Shown: positions 12,835-24,486 of the stretch, one piece after another
Numbering within the stretch: position 1 is the stretch's first letter
Layout: each line of letters begins with the position of its first letter
Notes under the pieces: generated by a model
What the model saw: only the letters and a program-made list of their open reading frames with translations
Databases searched by the model: none
What the model was told of the DNA's origin: nothing
Program-made: the position numbers and the translations under genes
Source: Cladorhizidae sp. MBARI D1340-BT2
Lineage: Eukaryota > Porifera > Demospongiae > Poecilosclerida > Cladorhizidae
Assembly (NCBI GenBank): GCA_028752905.1
Contig: JAQNBH010000004.1
Location: 9,614,559 to 9,678,558 of the forward strand
Length of the DNA stretch: 64,000 bases
Direction: 5' to 3'

Positions 12835-15470
12835 TAGTAACCACTCTATGAAGCTTCCATACAGTAGTAACCACTCTATGAAGCTTTTATACAGTAGTAA
12901 CCACTCTATGAAGCTTCCATACAGTAGTAACCACTCTATGAAGCTTCCATACAGTAGTAACCACTCTATGAAGCTTTTATACAGTAGTAACCACTCTATG
13001 AAGCTTCCAGCCATCTCTGAAACTTCCATACAGTAGTAGCCACTCTATGAAGCTTCCAGCCATCTCTGAAACTTCCATACAGTAGTAGCCACTCTATGAA
13101 GCTTATACAGTAGTAACCACTCTATGAAGCTTCCATATAGTAGTAACCACTCTATGAAGCTTTTATACAGTAGTAACCACTCTATGAAGCTTCCAGCCAT
13201 CTCTGAAACTTCCATACAGTAGTAGCCACTCTATGAAGCTTCCATACAGTAGTAACCACTCTATGAAGCTTTTATACAGTAGTAACCACTCTATGAAGCT
13301 TCCAGCCATCTCTGAAACTTCCATACAGTAGTAGCCACTCTATGAAGCTTCAATACAGTAGTAACCACTCTATGAATCCATACAGTAGTAACCACTCTAT
13401 GAAGCTTCCATGCAGTAGTAACCACTCTATGAAGCTTCCATACAGTAGTAGCCACTCTATGAAACTTCCATACAGTAGTAGCCACTCTATGAAGCTTCCA
13501 TACAGTAGTAACCACTCTATGAAGCTTTTATACAGTAGTAACCACTCTATGAAGCTTCCAGCCATCTCTGAAACTTCCATACAGTAGTAGCCACTCTATG
13601 AAGCTTCCATACAGTAGTAACCACTCTATGAAGCTTTTATACAGTAGTAACCACTCTATGAAGCTTCCAGCCATCTCTGAAACTTCCATACAGTAGTAGC
13701 CACTCTATGAAGCTTCCATACAGTAGTAACCACTCTATGAAGCTTCCATACAGTAGTAGCCACTCTATGAAGCTTCCATACAGTAGTAGCCACTCTATGA
13801 AACTTCCATACAGTAACTCTATGAAGCTTCCATACAGTAGTAGCCACTCTATGTAGCTTCCATACAGTAGTAACCACTCTATGAAGCTTCCATGCAGTAG
13901 TAACCACTCTATGAAGCTTCCATACAGTAGTAGCCACTCTATGAAGCTTCCATACAGTAGTAGCCACTCTATGAAGCTTCCATACAGTAGTAACCACTCT
14001 ATGAAGCTTCCATACAGTAGTAACCACTCTATGAAGCTTCCATACAGTAGTAGCCACTCTATGAAGCTTCCATACAGTAGTAACCACTCTATGAAGCTTC
14101 CATACAGTAGTAGCCACTCTATGAAGCTTCCATACAGTAGTAGCCACTCTATGAAGCTTTTATACAGTAACTCTATGAAGCTTCCATACAGTAGTAGCCA
14201 CTCTATGAAGCTTCCATATAGTAGTGACCACTCTATGAAGCTTCCATACAGTAGTAACCACTCTATGAAGCTTCCATACAGTAGTAACCACTCTATGAAG
14301 CTTCCTACAGTAGTAACCACTCTATGAAGCTTCCATACTGTAGTAACCACTCTATGAAGCTTCCATGCAGTAGTAACCACTCTATGAAGCTTCCATGCAG
14401 TAGTAACCACTCTATAAAGCTTCCATGCAGTAGTAACCACTCTATGAAGCTTCCATACTGTAGTAGCCACTCTATAAAGCTTCCATACAGTAGTAGCCAC
14501 TCTATGAAGCTTCCATGCAGTAGTAACCACTCTATGAAGCTTCCATGCAGTAGTAACCACTCTATGAAGCTTCCATATAGTAGTAACCACTCTATGAAGC
14601 TTCCATACAGTAGTAACCACTCTATGAAGCTTCCATGCAGTAGTAACCACTCTATGAAGCTTCCATACAGTAGTAACCACTCTATGAAGCTTCCATATAG
14701 TAGTAACCACTCTATGAAGCTTCCATGCAGTAGTAACCACTCTATGAAGCTTCCATGCAGTAGTAGCCACTCTATGAAGCTTCCATACAGTAGTAACCAC
14801 TCTATGAAGCTTCCATACAGTAGTAGCCACTCTATGAATCCATACAGTAGTAACCACTCTATGAAGCTTCCATGCAGTAGTAACCACTCTATGAAGCTTC
14901 CATACAGTAGTAGCCACTCTATGAAGCTTCCATGCAGTAGTAACCACTCTATGAAGCTTCCATACAGTAGTAGCCACTCTATGAAGCTTCCATGCAGTAG
15001 TAACCACTCTATGAAGCTTCCATACAGTAGTAACCACTCTATGAAGCTTCCATGCAGTAGTAACCACTCTATGAAGCTTCCATACAGTAGTAGCCACTCT
15101 ATGAAGCTTCCATACAGTAGTAGCCACTCTATGAAGCTTCCATGCAGTAGTAACCACTCTATGAAGCTTCCATACAGTAGTAACCACTCTATAAAGCTTC
15201 AATACAGTAGTAGCCACTCTATGAAGCTTCCATACAGTAGTAACCACTCTATAAAGCTTCCATATAGTAGTAACCACTCTATGAAGCTTCCATACAGTAG
15301 TAGCCACTCTATGAAGCTTCCATACAGTAGTAACCACTCTATGAAGCTTCCATACAGTAGTAACCACTCTATGAAGCTTCCATACAGTAGTAGCCACTCT
15401 ATGAAGCTTCCATACAGTAGTAACCACTCTATGAAGCTTCCATACAGTAGTAGCCACTCTATGAAGAGCC
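12835..15470. repeat. 30-bp minisatellite array (about 88 units)
   Basis: Units read CAGTAGTAACCACTCTATGA plus AAGCTTCCATA-like ends, 30 bp in total, with an AAGCTT in nearly every unit. Variants include TTTATACAG, CCATGCAG, TAGCC for TAACC, and short CAGTAACTC units. In the first third an extra CAGCCATCTCTGAAACTTC block recurs (about 13008, 13059, 13194, 13305, 13560, 13670), giving a higher-order pattern. 30 is a multiple of 3 and several frames lack stops, which creates spurious long frames on both strands (up to 606 codons). Confidence 0.97.
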
Positions 15471-15479
15471 TGCTCTCTC

Positions 15480-16865
15480 TATAACAAGGTGTGTACTTGC
15501 ATATATATCCCAAATATGGTAAAGAAATTGGAAAATCTCTGAAGGTCTTCAAAGTTCATGGACATCGCACCAGCTTCCTGCTTTCATCATAAAAAGAAAG
15601 TGGGGGACATTCTACCCAGGGACAGTTTAAGCGGGAGACAATTCACTCCTTGACACTGGAACTACCCCATGTAACACAAACCTAGTGATCTCACACAAGT
15701 GGTCCTACACAGGTCTAGTAATCTTACACAGGTGATCCTGCACAGGTCAAGTAGTCTTATTGCACAGGTCTTGTAATCTTACACAGGTCTAGTAATCTCA
15801 CACGAGTGATCCTACACAGCTCGAGTATTCTTAATGAATCCAGTAATTTTACACAGATCTAGTAATCCTACACAAGTAAATCCTACATCCTACACAGCTC
15901 TAGTAATCTACATAGCCAGGATTGGACATACTCAATTTCTTTAAAGGAGGGGGCAATGGTACTTGATCACCAGTTGCTCATGTGCTAGCTGGAGTCGGGA
16001 GGGGCGAGGGGGGGGGATGGATAAAAACCCAGTGGTCTATTTTTGCATCACGTGTCCTTTTTTTATAGACAACTCCACCTCTTTCCAACTGACTTCCCCA
16101 CTCAGCTTCCCTGAAGGCTTGTGTTGAGCAGGGTTGTAATCCACCGGCTATGTGTACTTAAATCGCAGCCTCATAAATATTCAACACTGTAAGAGTTTGG
16201 CCTAATCATTGTCACATGACCTACAGTAGCACGTGCACCTTCCCATACAATACACTCTCCATGTAAATTATTATCCTGCGACTCCGTGCAAAACACGCCC
16301 ATGCAGCATCCGTCGGTTATCACCGGGGCCCCAGATTCACGAGTACACAGTTGATAGTTTTTCGTCTGAAACACCGAAACATTTAACTGGCTACGCCCCT
16401 GAACCATTCTTATTTAGCAGGTCCAGTAATCCCGCACAGGCTAGTAATCTGACACTAAAATAATGATCCAGTAATCCCACACAGGCTAGTAATCTTACAC
16501 TAAAATAATGGTCTAGTAATCCCGTAATGGCATCCCACACAGGCTAGTAATCTAGTAATCTGACTCTAAATTAATGGTCTAGTAATCCCACACAGAACTC
16601 CGCTTACGTACCTGGTACGACCCTTCAGAATTCCCCAAGGGGTGGAGAGAGCTACGCCACTTGCAAAGCCTGGGGTGAACCCCTCCCTCAGACCCTCGTC
16701 TTTGCCAGCTCCCATTCCCTCCACGAAACCTGTCTGGAATTGAACTTCGTTAAAATGATACCACAAACTGCTCCGCCTTCCTGGAGAAGTGCCAAATCAT
16801 TGTCAAACGAACAAAATTGAATTTCAATGACCTCCTCAATAATGTGGTCAATAATGTGGTCACCC
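15480..16865. repeat. Low-copy diffuse repeats CTAGTAATC...CACACAGG
   Basis: Two clusters (about 15680-15915 and 16420-16600) of degenerate 15-35-bp units built on CTAGTAATCTTACACAGG and GGTCCAGTAATCCCACACAG. Between and after them is unique sequence with no recognised gene. A G-rich patch lies at about 15990-16015. Confidence 0.6.
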
Positions 16866-17425
16866 CACCATTTTATGGTTAACACCCTACATTTTGTGCC
16901 GACATTTTGTGGTTAACAGCCTCCATTTATGGCTACCCGCCATTTTGTTGTTACCCACTATTGTGGCCAACACCCTCCATTTGTGGTTAACCTTACATTT
17001 TGTGGTTATCCCTACACGGTGTGGTCAATATCCTACATTCTGTGGTTGACACTCTACATTTTGTGGTTAACAGCCTCCATTTTATGGCTACCCGCCATTT
17101 TGTTGTTACCCACTATTGTGGCCAACACCCTCCATTTGTGGTTAACCTTACATTTTGTGGTTATCCCTACACTGTGTGGTCAACATCCTGCATTCTGTGG
17201 TCGACACTACATTTTGTTGTTAACAACCTCCATTTTGTGGATGCCCATCATTTTGTGGTTAAAACAACCCCCATGTGGTTAACACCCTCCACATTGTGGT
17301 CACCACCATTTTGTGGGCACCCCACCAATTCGTGGTCAACATCCTCCATTTTGTGGATACCTGCCATTTTGTGGTCACCCCATCATTTTATGGTTAACAC
17401 CCTCCATTTTTGTGGTTAACAACAT
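16866..17425. repeat. Degenerate minisatellite, ATTTTGTGGTTAACACCCTCC-like
   Basis: Roughly 25 degenerate units of about 20-24 bp built on CATTTTGTGGTTAACA. A block of about 155 bp is duplicated in tandem: 16915-17065 reappears at about 17070-17220, sharing ordered words such as CCCGCCATTTTGTTGTTACC and CACTATTGTGGCCAACACCC. Confidence 0.85.
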
Positions 17426-17611
17426 GGCATAGGTATCACAACATGGAAGATGGGTGACAATGAGATTCATGAATTCACAAGCCCTCCCCTCCCACTCTTG
17501 AGCCACCACAAAAACTCAGAAATGCACCAAAAAAATTAAAACCTCCGGGGGAGGGTGGGGGGAGGAGGGTGGTGGTGGTTACAAACAGATGCACACGTTA
17601 AGCAAATGATG

Positions 17612-17870
17612 TTTATTGTACTGTATACAACGTGCATGTCGCTGTCTCGAGAAGCAAGGATTTGCACATTGCAGAAGACATTTGTATTGGATCGGTAGGC
17701 ATCAGCTCAGCTCTATCCCTCTTTGCAAGAGGGAGAACAGTTTCAGTTGACCGCCTCCAGATTTTGTTCCTGACATGTTTAGCTTGAGAAGTCAAGAGGA
17801 AGAAGAAGGTTGGGGCAGCTGAGACTAGAAGCAAGCACACTCCACACAGCGAGAATGGAGGCTCAGAACA
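17612..17870 (-). other. Candidate terminal exon or small ORF with overlapping AATAAA
   Basis: A minus-strand open frame of about 84 codons ends in TAA at 17613-17615, and that stop overlaps an AATAAA hexamer (minus strand, 17612-17617). It has no ATG near its open end. An AG preceded by a GTGGTT stretch lies just upstream (about 17893-17905), so it could be a last exon. The translated part has a hydrophobic CLLLVSAAPTFFFLL run and a KRDRAELMPTDPIQ tail that I do not recognise. This is weak evidence and it may be chance. Confidence 0.15.
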
Positions 17871-17892
17871 GCATCCACGTCAAGTGGAAGAG

Positions 17893-17914
17893 TTTCCTAA
17901 CCACAGTTAGGAAA
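17893..17914. other. Perfect 9-bp inverted repeat
   Basis: TTTCCTAAC and GTTAGGAAA are perfect reverse complements separated by four bases. It sits between the ATTTTGTGG array and the 59-bp array. It is short enough to be chance. Confidence 0.6.
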
Positions 17915-17937
17915 TGATGTACCCAACACAAGCATTA

Positions 17938-18366
17938 GTGTGTGCGTGTGAGCCTGCACTACCACTGCAACTGAAACCTAATGAGCACTGGCAAGTGAAG
18001 CTGCGTGTGAGCCTGCACTACCACTGCAACTCAAACCTAATGAGCACTGGCAAGTGAAGCTGCGTGTAAGCCTGCACTACCACTGCAACTCAAACCTAAC
18101 AAGCACTGGCAAGTGAAGAGCAGGTCTGCGTGTGAGCCTGCACTACCACTGCAACTCAAACCTAATGGGCACTGGCAAGTGAAGCTGCGTGTGAGCCTGC
18201 ACTACCACTGCAACTCAAACCTAATGAGCACTGGCAAGTGAAGCTGCGTGTAAGCCTGCACTACCACTGCAACTCAAACCTAATGAGCACTGGCAAGTGA
18301 AGCTGCGTGTGAGCCTGCACTACCACTGCAACTCAAACTTAATGAGCACTGGCAAGCGAAGCTGCA
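17938..18366. repeat. 59-bp minisatellite (about 7 units)
   Basis: Units of 59 bp containing GTGAGCCTGCACTACCACTG and CTAATGAGCACTGGCAAGTG. One junction carries an extra GAGCAGGTCT insertion (about 18118). Confidence 0.95.
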
Positions 18367-18477
18367 AGCAAGGGATCAGCCACTCTGCCTCTTGGGCCTT
18401 CCCAAATAATCTCATGCTGAAGTGGAGGGAGCCCACCATTTATGACCGGTATGAATTCAAGAGTTGCACTGCCGCAT

Positions 18478-18542
18478 AGCAACCATCATTATGGTAACCA
18501 TCGTTATGGCAACCATTGTTATGGCAACCATCGTTAGAACCA
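18478..18542. repeat. 15-bp repeat ATGGCAACCATCGTT (4 units)
   Basis: Four imperfect tandem units of 15 bp between the 59-bp array and unique sequence. Confidence 0.85.
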
Positions 18543-18830
18543 TGCTCACAAGCTGACGACATAAGTGTAAAGAATCTACCAGCTGGAAATGATTATTATA
18601 ACCAATGCTTCAACTCAACACGCTTTGACCTTCTCCAAGGCGATGTCACACTCGAGATAAAGGAGCTTTAATTAGACAAGCTATGCGTTAAAGGTCGACA
18701 ATGACCTCTGATCAGATCTGTCGGTATGAGTCGAACTGGATGGATTCCAAGTGACTTCTTAGTGGCTCATTAAGTAATTGTTGCGAATGTGTTGGACTCG
18801 GCCAGCAACAGTAATTGCATCATAGTTGGC

Positions 18831-19245
18831 GAGGAGTGGTGAGTTGGATGACAAGCTTGGAAGTGGCACTGGACTTATCTTCTAACTGTGCATCTGTCTA
18901 AGCAACATATGTTCACCAGAGGAGTGGACAGTTGGACGACAAGCTTGGAAGTGGCACTGGACTTACCTTCTAACTGTGCATCTGTCTAAGCAACATATGT
19001 TCACCAGAGGAGTGGAGAGTTGGATGACAAGCTTGGAAGTGGCACTGGACTTACCTTCTAACTGTGTATCTGTCTGAGCACCATATGTTCACCAGAGGAG
19101 TGGAGAGTTGGATGACAAGCTTGGAAGTGGCACTGGACTTACCTTCTAACTGTGTATCTGTCTAAGCAACATATGTTCACCAGAGGAGTGGAGAGTTGGA
19201 TGACAAGCTTGGAAGTGGCACTGGACTTACCTTATAACTGTTCTG
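18831..19245. repeat. 88-bp minisatellite (about 4.5 units)
   Basis: Units of 88 bp containing GAGGAGTGGAGAGTTGGATG, ACAAGCTTGGAAGTGGCACT and CATATGTTCACCA. The spacing was measured between the GAGGAGTGG words at 18919 and 19007. Confidence 0.95.
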
Positions 19246-19369
19246 TAAGCAACACCAGTAAAACTAGTATGAATGGGTCCCCTGCCTTAAATAAAGCATG
19301 CTTAAGTGAGCTAGGAATAGTCGTCATGGCGAAGAAAAAGATCTAGAAAATGTCAGAAGAGTCGAAGCT

Positions 19370-19505
19370 AAGGAAAAGAAAACTGGCTACACAGGCAAGT
19401 GAGAACAGGCTGCATGGTTAGTAGCAGACAGAAAGGATGCTGGAGCGCCATTCTGACATATCTACTCGATCAGCGTACCCCAACTGGCTTGCTGATGAAC
19501 TGAGT
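19370..19505 (+). repeat. Interspersed repeat copy (inverted partner 24895-25020)
   Basis: The reverse complement of 24895-25020 shares with this stretch the ordered words GGCAAGTGA, ACAGGCTGCATGGTTAGTAG, GGATGCTGG and GATGAACTGAG. Two copies in opposite orientation about 5.5 kb apart suggest a short non-autonomous transposable element. Confidence 0.6.
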
Positions 19506-19892
19506 AGCCATATCAGGTTTGTACACTGAAATGGTGATTGAATTTCAAGTGTTTTTTAATTTTTAATTGGGGGAGAATATTAATTGGGGGAGAATACCAG
19601 TTTACTACCTTGCTGAAGATTGCTTGAACTTTTTTTGAGATGAAATCGGACGAAACCTATTTTAGGATAGTGAGTTCTAGCAGAGTTTTCTTTAAAAAAA
19701 AATGTTCCAGCTACTAATATTCCACGAAACAAGTTAATGATCGCCCCTCCCCTCCCATTTTTCTCTCCCATCGCACCTTCATTCACCACTCCAATGCCCC
19801 CTGACGTATCCTTCAATGCCGTGCTATGTTGCACTATTATTTACAACTGACATCATCAAACACTTAGTAGATTTCCCTTTCAATTTTCGATG

Positions 19893-21355
19893 GAACTTGT
19901 TGCTATGTTGGTGTTGCTATGTTGGTGTTGCTATGTTGGGGCTGTTATGTTGGTGTTGCTATGTTGGTGTTGCTATGTTGGGGTTGTTATGTTGGTGTTG
20001 CTATTTTAGTGTTGTTATGTTGGTGTTGCTATGTTGGTGTTGTTATGTTGGTGTTGCTATGTTGGTGTTGCTATGTTGGTGTTGCTATGTTGGTGTTGCT
20101 ATGTTGGTGTTGCTATGTTGGTGTTGCTATGTTGGTGATGCTATGTTGGGGCTGTTATGTTGGTGTTGTTATGTTGGTGTTGTTATGTTGGTGTTGCTAC
20201 GTTGGTGTTGTTATGTTGGTGTTGTTATGTTGGTGTTGCTATGTTGCTATGTTGGTGTTGTTATGTTGGTGTTGTTATATTGGTGTTGTTATGTTGGTGT
20301 TGTTATGTTGGTGTTATGTTGGTGTTATGTTGGTGTTGCTTTGTTTATGTTGGTGTTGCTTTGTTGGTGTTGCTATGTTGGTGTTGCTATGTTGGTGTTG
20401 TTATGTTGGTGTTGTTATGTTGGTGTTGCTATGTTGGGATTGTTATGTTGGTGTTGTTATGTTGGTGTTGCTATGTTGGTGTTGTTATGTTGGTGTTGCT
20501 ATGTTGGTGTTGCTATGTTGGTGTTGCTATGTTGGTGTTGCTATTGCTATGTTGGTGTTGCTATGTTGCTGTTGTTATGTTTTGTGTTGGTGTTGTTATG
20601 TTGGTGTTGTTATGTTGGTGTTGCTATGTTATGTTGGTGTTGTTATGTTATGTTGGTGTTGTTATGTTGGTGTTGCTATGTTGGTGTTGCTATGTTGGGA
20701 TTGTTATGTTGGTGTTGTTATGTTGGTGTTGCTATGTTATGTTGGTGTTATGTTGGTATTGTTATGTTGGTGTTGTTATGTTGGTGTTGTTATGTTGGTG
20801 TTGCTATGTTGGTGTTGCTATGTTGGGATTGTTATGTTGGTGTTGCTATGTTATGTTGGTGTTGTTATGTTGGTATTGTTATGTTGGTGTTGTTATGTTG
20901 GTGTTGCTATGTTGGTGTTATGTTGGTGTTGCTATGTTGGTGTTGCTATGTTGGTGTTGTTATGTTGGTGTTGCTATTTTGGTGTTGCTATGTTGGTGTT
21001 GCTATGTTGAATGTTGTTATGTTGGTGCTGCTATGTTGGTGTTATGTTGGTGTTGCTATGTTGGTGTTGCTATGTTGGTGTTGTTATGTTTGTGTTGGTG
21101 TTGTTATGTTGGTGTTGTTATGTTGGTGTTGCTATGTTGGATGTTGCTATGTTGGTGTTGCTATGTTGGTGTTGCTATGTTGCTGTTGTTATGTTTGTGT
21201 TGGTGTTGTTATGTTGGTGTTGTTATGTTGGTGTTGCTATGTTGGATGTTGTTATGTTGGTGCTGCTATGTTGGTGTTGTTATGTTGGTGTAGTTATGTT
21301 GGGGTAGTTATGTTGGTGTTGCTATGTTGGTGTTGCTTGGTATTATTATGTTGGT
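19893..21355. repeat. 14-bp GT-rich minisatellite (about 104 units)
   Basis: Units of 14 bp (GTTGCTATGTTGGT, with GTTGTTATG variants) and occasional 9-bp partial units. The plus strand is nearly free of C apart from the GCT of each unit. Three units make 42 nt, so long cysteine/valine/leucine frames appear (up to 513 codons). I treat these as artefacts. Confidence 0.97.
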
Positions 21356-21439
21356 GATTCATGTATTTGTAGAATACTGTAAAAGATGGTTGTTAGGCAG
21401 ACGCACTTATAACACAAATCAGTAAGAAAACCTCTGCCT

Positions 21440-21990
21440 AACAAGAAGCACATGCCTAGAAGAAGCATGTGCCCAACTAAGAGCACGCACCTAATTAAGA
21501 GCATGCACCTAACTAAGAGCACGTGCCTAACTAAGAGCACGCACCTAACTAAGAGCATGCACCTAACTAAGAGCATGCACCTAACTAAGAGCATGCACCT
21601 AACTAAGAGCATGCACCTAACTAAGAGCATGCACCTAACTAAGAGCATGCACCTAACTAAGAGCATGCACCTAACTAAGAGCATGTGCCTAACTAAGAGC
21701 ATGCACCTAACTAAGAGCATGTGCCTAACTAAGAGCATGCACCTAACTAAGAGCATGCACCTAACTAAGAGCATGTGCCTAACTAAGAGCATGTACCTAA
21801 CTAAGAGCATGTGCCTAACTAAGAGCATGCACCTAACTAAGAGCATGCACCTAACTAAGAGCATGCACCTAACTAAGAGCATGTGCCTAGCTAAGAGCAT
21901 GCACCTAACTAAGAGCATGCACCTAACTAAGAGCACGCACCCAACTAAGAGCACGTGCCTAACTAAGAGCACGTGCCTAACAAATAGTCA
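21440..21990. repeat. 18-bp minisatellite AGCATGCACCTAACTAAG (about 30 units)
   Basis: Tandem 18-bp units, variants AGCATGTGCC and AGCACGTGCC. 18 is a multiple of 3, which gives spurious frames on both strands (TKSMHL and LVRCML repeats). Confidence 0.97.
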
Positions 21991-22159
21991 CACTCATGAG
22001 CATGTGAGCAGTGTGTGCAAAACTTACCATCACATGTTTAGTGAGGCTAGAGAGGTCCGTACTGCTAGCAATGGCCTCTCAAACCACAGCAGTCTGTAAG
22101 CTGGGATTGTTGAGGGCATTGCACAGTCTAGAGGCAGGCCCTTCAACGGAGAAAAGCTA

Positions 22160-22270
22160 CGCGTAGTGAAGACGAAGGAAATGTATTTTGATTGACTTGA
22201 GCCAGACATTGTTGCCATTTCAGAAAAATTTCTCCACCTGGCGCACCATTGCTCTCTCCCCCCTCTCTCA
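22160..22270 (+). pseudogene. Possible LINE endonuclease scrap
   Basis: The plus strand reads KEMYFD, a stop, then LEPDIVAISEKFLH, which resembles the PDIVAITETWL motif of apurinic-type endonucleases in LINE retrotransposons. Only about 30 codons are recognisable and no reverse transcriptase follows, because a 37-bp array starts nearby. Could be coincidence. Confidence 0.3.
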
Positions 22271-22342
22271 TGTTCCTTAGCAATGAGCAAAGACCTCCGC
22301 GCTCACGGGATCATACGTTCAATTAAGAGGAATTTGCACGTG

Positions 22343-22552
22343 TGCCCCTAAAAAAGAACGTTGGAACCAACATTAGGATATGTGTCTGGCAAAGAGTGTT
22401 GGAACGGACATTAGGATATGCGCCAGCAAAGAGCGTTGGAACCAACATTAGGATTGCGCCTGGCAAAGAGTGTTGGAACCAACATTAGGATATGCGCCCA
22501 GCAAAGAGCGTTGGAACCAACATTAGGATATGCGCCTAGCAACCAACTTTAA
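22343..22552. repeat. 37-38-bp minisatellite (about 5 units)
   Basis: Units contain CAAAGAGCGTTGGAACCAAC and ATTAGGATATGCGCC. CAAAGAG starts at 22390, 22427, 22464 and 22502. Confidence 0.92.
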
Positions 22553-23018
22553 TTAATTTTAACGCACCATCGCACACTCGGCATACTTAGTCGAAACTTG
22601 AAAATAGTTGCTGAAAATCGAGTGACCTCTGTCTGACCTAGTGACCTCTGTCTGACCTTGCGAACTGTTACACTCTGGGGGTTAGCTTTTCACAGGATTC
22701 CTTCTTTCTAGACTTGCAGCTGCTGCTTGACCACCATGAGCGTCCATCTCTGCGCCAATAGAAAGCTGCACTCCAGCCTCACCCACCAGCATGCCCTGCG
22801 GTGTGGTGGCAGCAACAGACAAAACTACTTTGCGTTTATACCGATTTTAGAGTTTGTGCGATGATTTCTCTCCTAGTCGTCAAGGTGTTGAGTGGCGAGA
22901 GATGCGATGAAGAGAGAGATAACTAATAGCATGCCCTTGGGACAAAAGTTGAAATCATACCCCCCATTGTTAGGTTGCATTGCTCCAGCCATTGTCCTAG
23001 CCTTAGGGCCTAATACAG
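22553..23018. other. Unique sequence, no gene recognised
   Basis: Contains a direct duplication of GTGACCTCTGTCTGACCT at about 22621-22660 and otherwise unique sequence without a supported frame. Confidence 0.5.
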
Positions 23019-24486
23019 TACTGTTTATTGATGTCATCATGATGTAATCCTTAGTTGTACTGGAAGCAACAACCTGATGACCTGCAGCATTATGGGATGA
23101 TGTCATCGTGATGTAACCCTTAGTTGTACTATGGGGAAGCAACAACCTGATGACCTGCAGCATTATGGGATGATGTCATCGTGATGTAACCCTTAGTTGT
23201 ACTATGGGGAAGCAACAACCTGATGACCTGCAGCATTATGGGATGATGTCATCGTGATGTAACCCTTAGTTGTACTATGGGGAAGCAACAACCTGATGAC
23301 CTGCAGCATTATGGGATGATGTCATCATGATGTAACCCTTAGTTGTACTATGGGGAAGCAACAACCTGATGACCTGCAGCATTATGGGATGATGTCATCA
23401 TGATGTAACTCTTAGTTGTACTATGGGGAAGCAACAACCTGATGACCTGCAGCATTATGGGATGATGTCATCGTGATGTAACCCTTAGTTGTACTATGGG
23501 GAAGCAACAACCTGATGACCTGCAGCATTATGGGATGATGTCATCATGATGTAACCCTTAGTTGTACTATGGGGAAGCAACAACCTGATGACCTGCAGCA
23601 TTATGGGATGATGTCATCATGATGTAACCCTTAGTTGTACTATGGGGAAGCAACAACCTGATGACCTGCAGCATTATGGGATGATGTCATCATGATGTAA
23701 CCCTTAGTTGTACTATGGGGAAGCAACAACCTGATGACCTGCAGCATTATGGGATGATGTCATCGTGATGTAACCCTTAGTTGTACTATGGGGAAGCAAC
23801 AACCTGATGACCTGCAGCATTATGGGATAATGTCATCGTGATGTAACCCTTAGTTGTACTATGGGGAAGCAACAACCTGATGACCGGCAGCATTATGGGA
23901 TGATGTCATCATGATGTAATCCTTAGTTGTACTATGGGGAAGCAACAACTGGATGACCTGCAGCATTATGGGATGATGTCATCGTGATGTAACCCTTAGT
24001 TGTACTATGGGGAAGCAACAACCTGATGACCGGCAACATTATGGGATGATGTCATCATGATGTAATCCTAAGTAGTACTATGGGGAAGCAACAACCTGAT
24101 GACCTGCAGCATTATGGGATGATGTCATCGTGATGTAACCCTTAGTTGTACTATGGGGAAGCAACAACCTGATGACCTGCAGCATTATGGGATGATGTCA
24201 TCATGATGTAACCCTTAGTTGTACTATGGGGAAGCAACAACCTGATGACCTGCAACATTATGGGATGATGTCATCGTGATGTAACCCTTAGTTGTACTAT
24301 GGGGAAGCAACAACCTGATGACCTGCAGCATTATGGGATAATGTCATCGTGATGTAATCCTTAGTTGTACTATGGGGAAGCAACAACCTGATGACCGGCA
24401 ACATTATGGGATGATGTCATCATGATGTAATCCTTAGTAGTACTATGGGGAAGCAACAACCTGATGACCGGCAGCATTATGGGATG
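23019..24486. repeat. 73-bp satellite array (about 20 units)
   Basis: Units of 73 bp containing GGATGATGTCATCGTGATGT, AACCCTTAGTTGTACTATGG and CAACAACCTGATGACCTGCA. GATGATG words at 23096 and 23169 fix the period. The first unit is shorter. Variants (CATCATG, GGATAATG, ACCGGCA) are interspersed. Confidence 0.97.

Noticed and set aside
13637..15457. 606-codon minus-strand frame (ATTVWKLHRV repeats)
   Set aside because: Product of a 30-bp unit that is a multiple of 3. Other frames are open too, and there is no independent sign of coding.
19816..21357. 513-codon Cys/Val/Leu-rich frame
   Set aside because: Arises from a 14-bp repeat read over 42 nt. Three overlapping frames are equally open.
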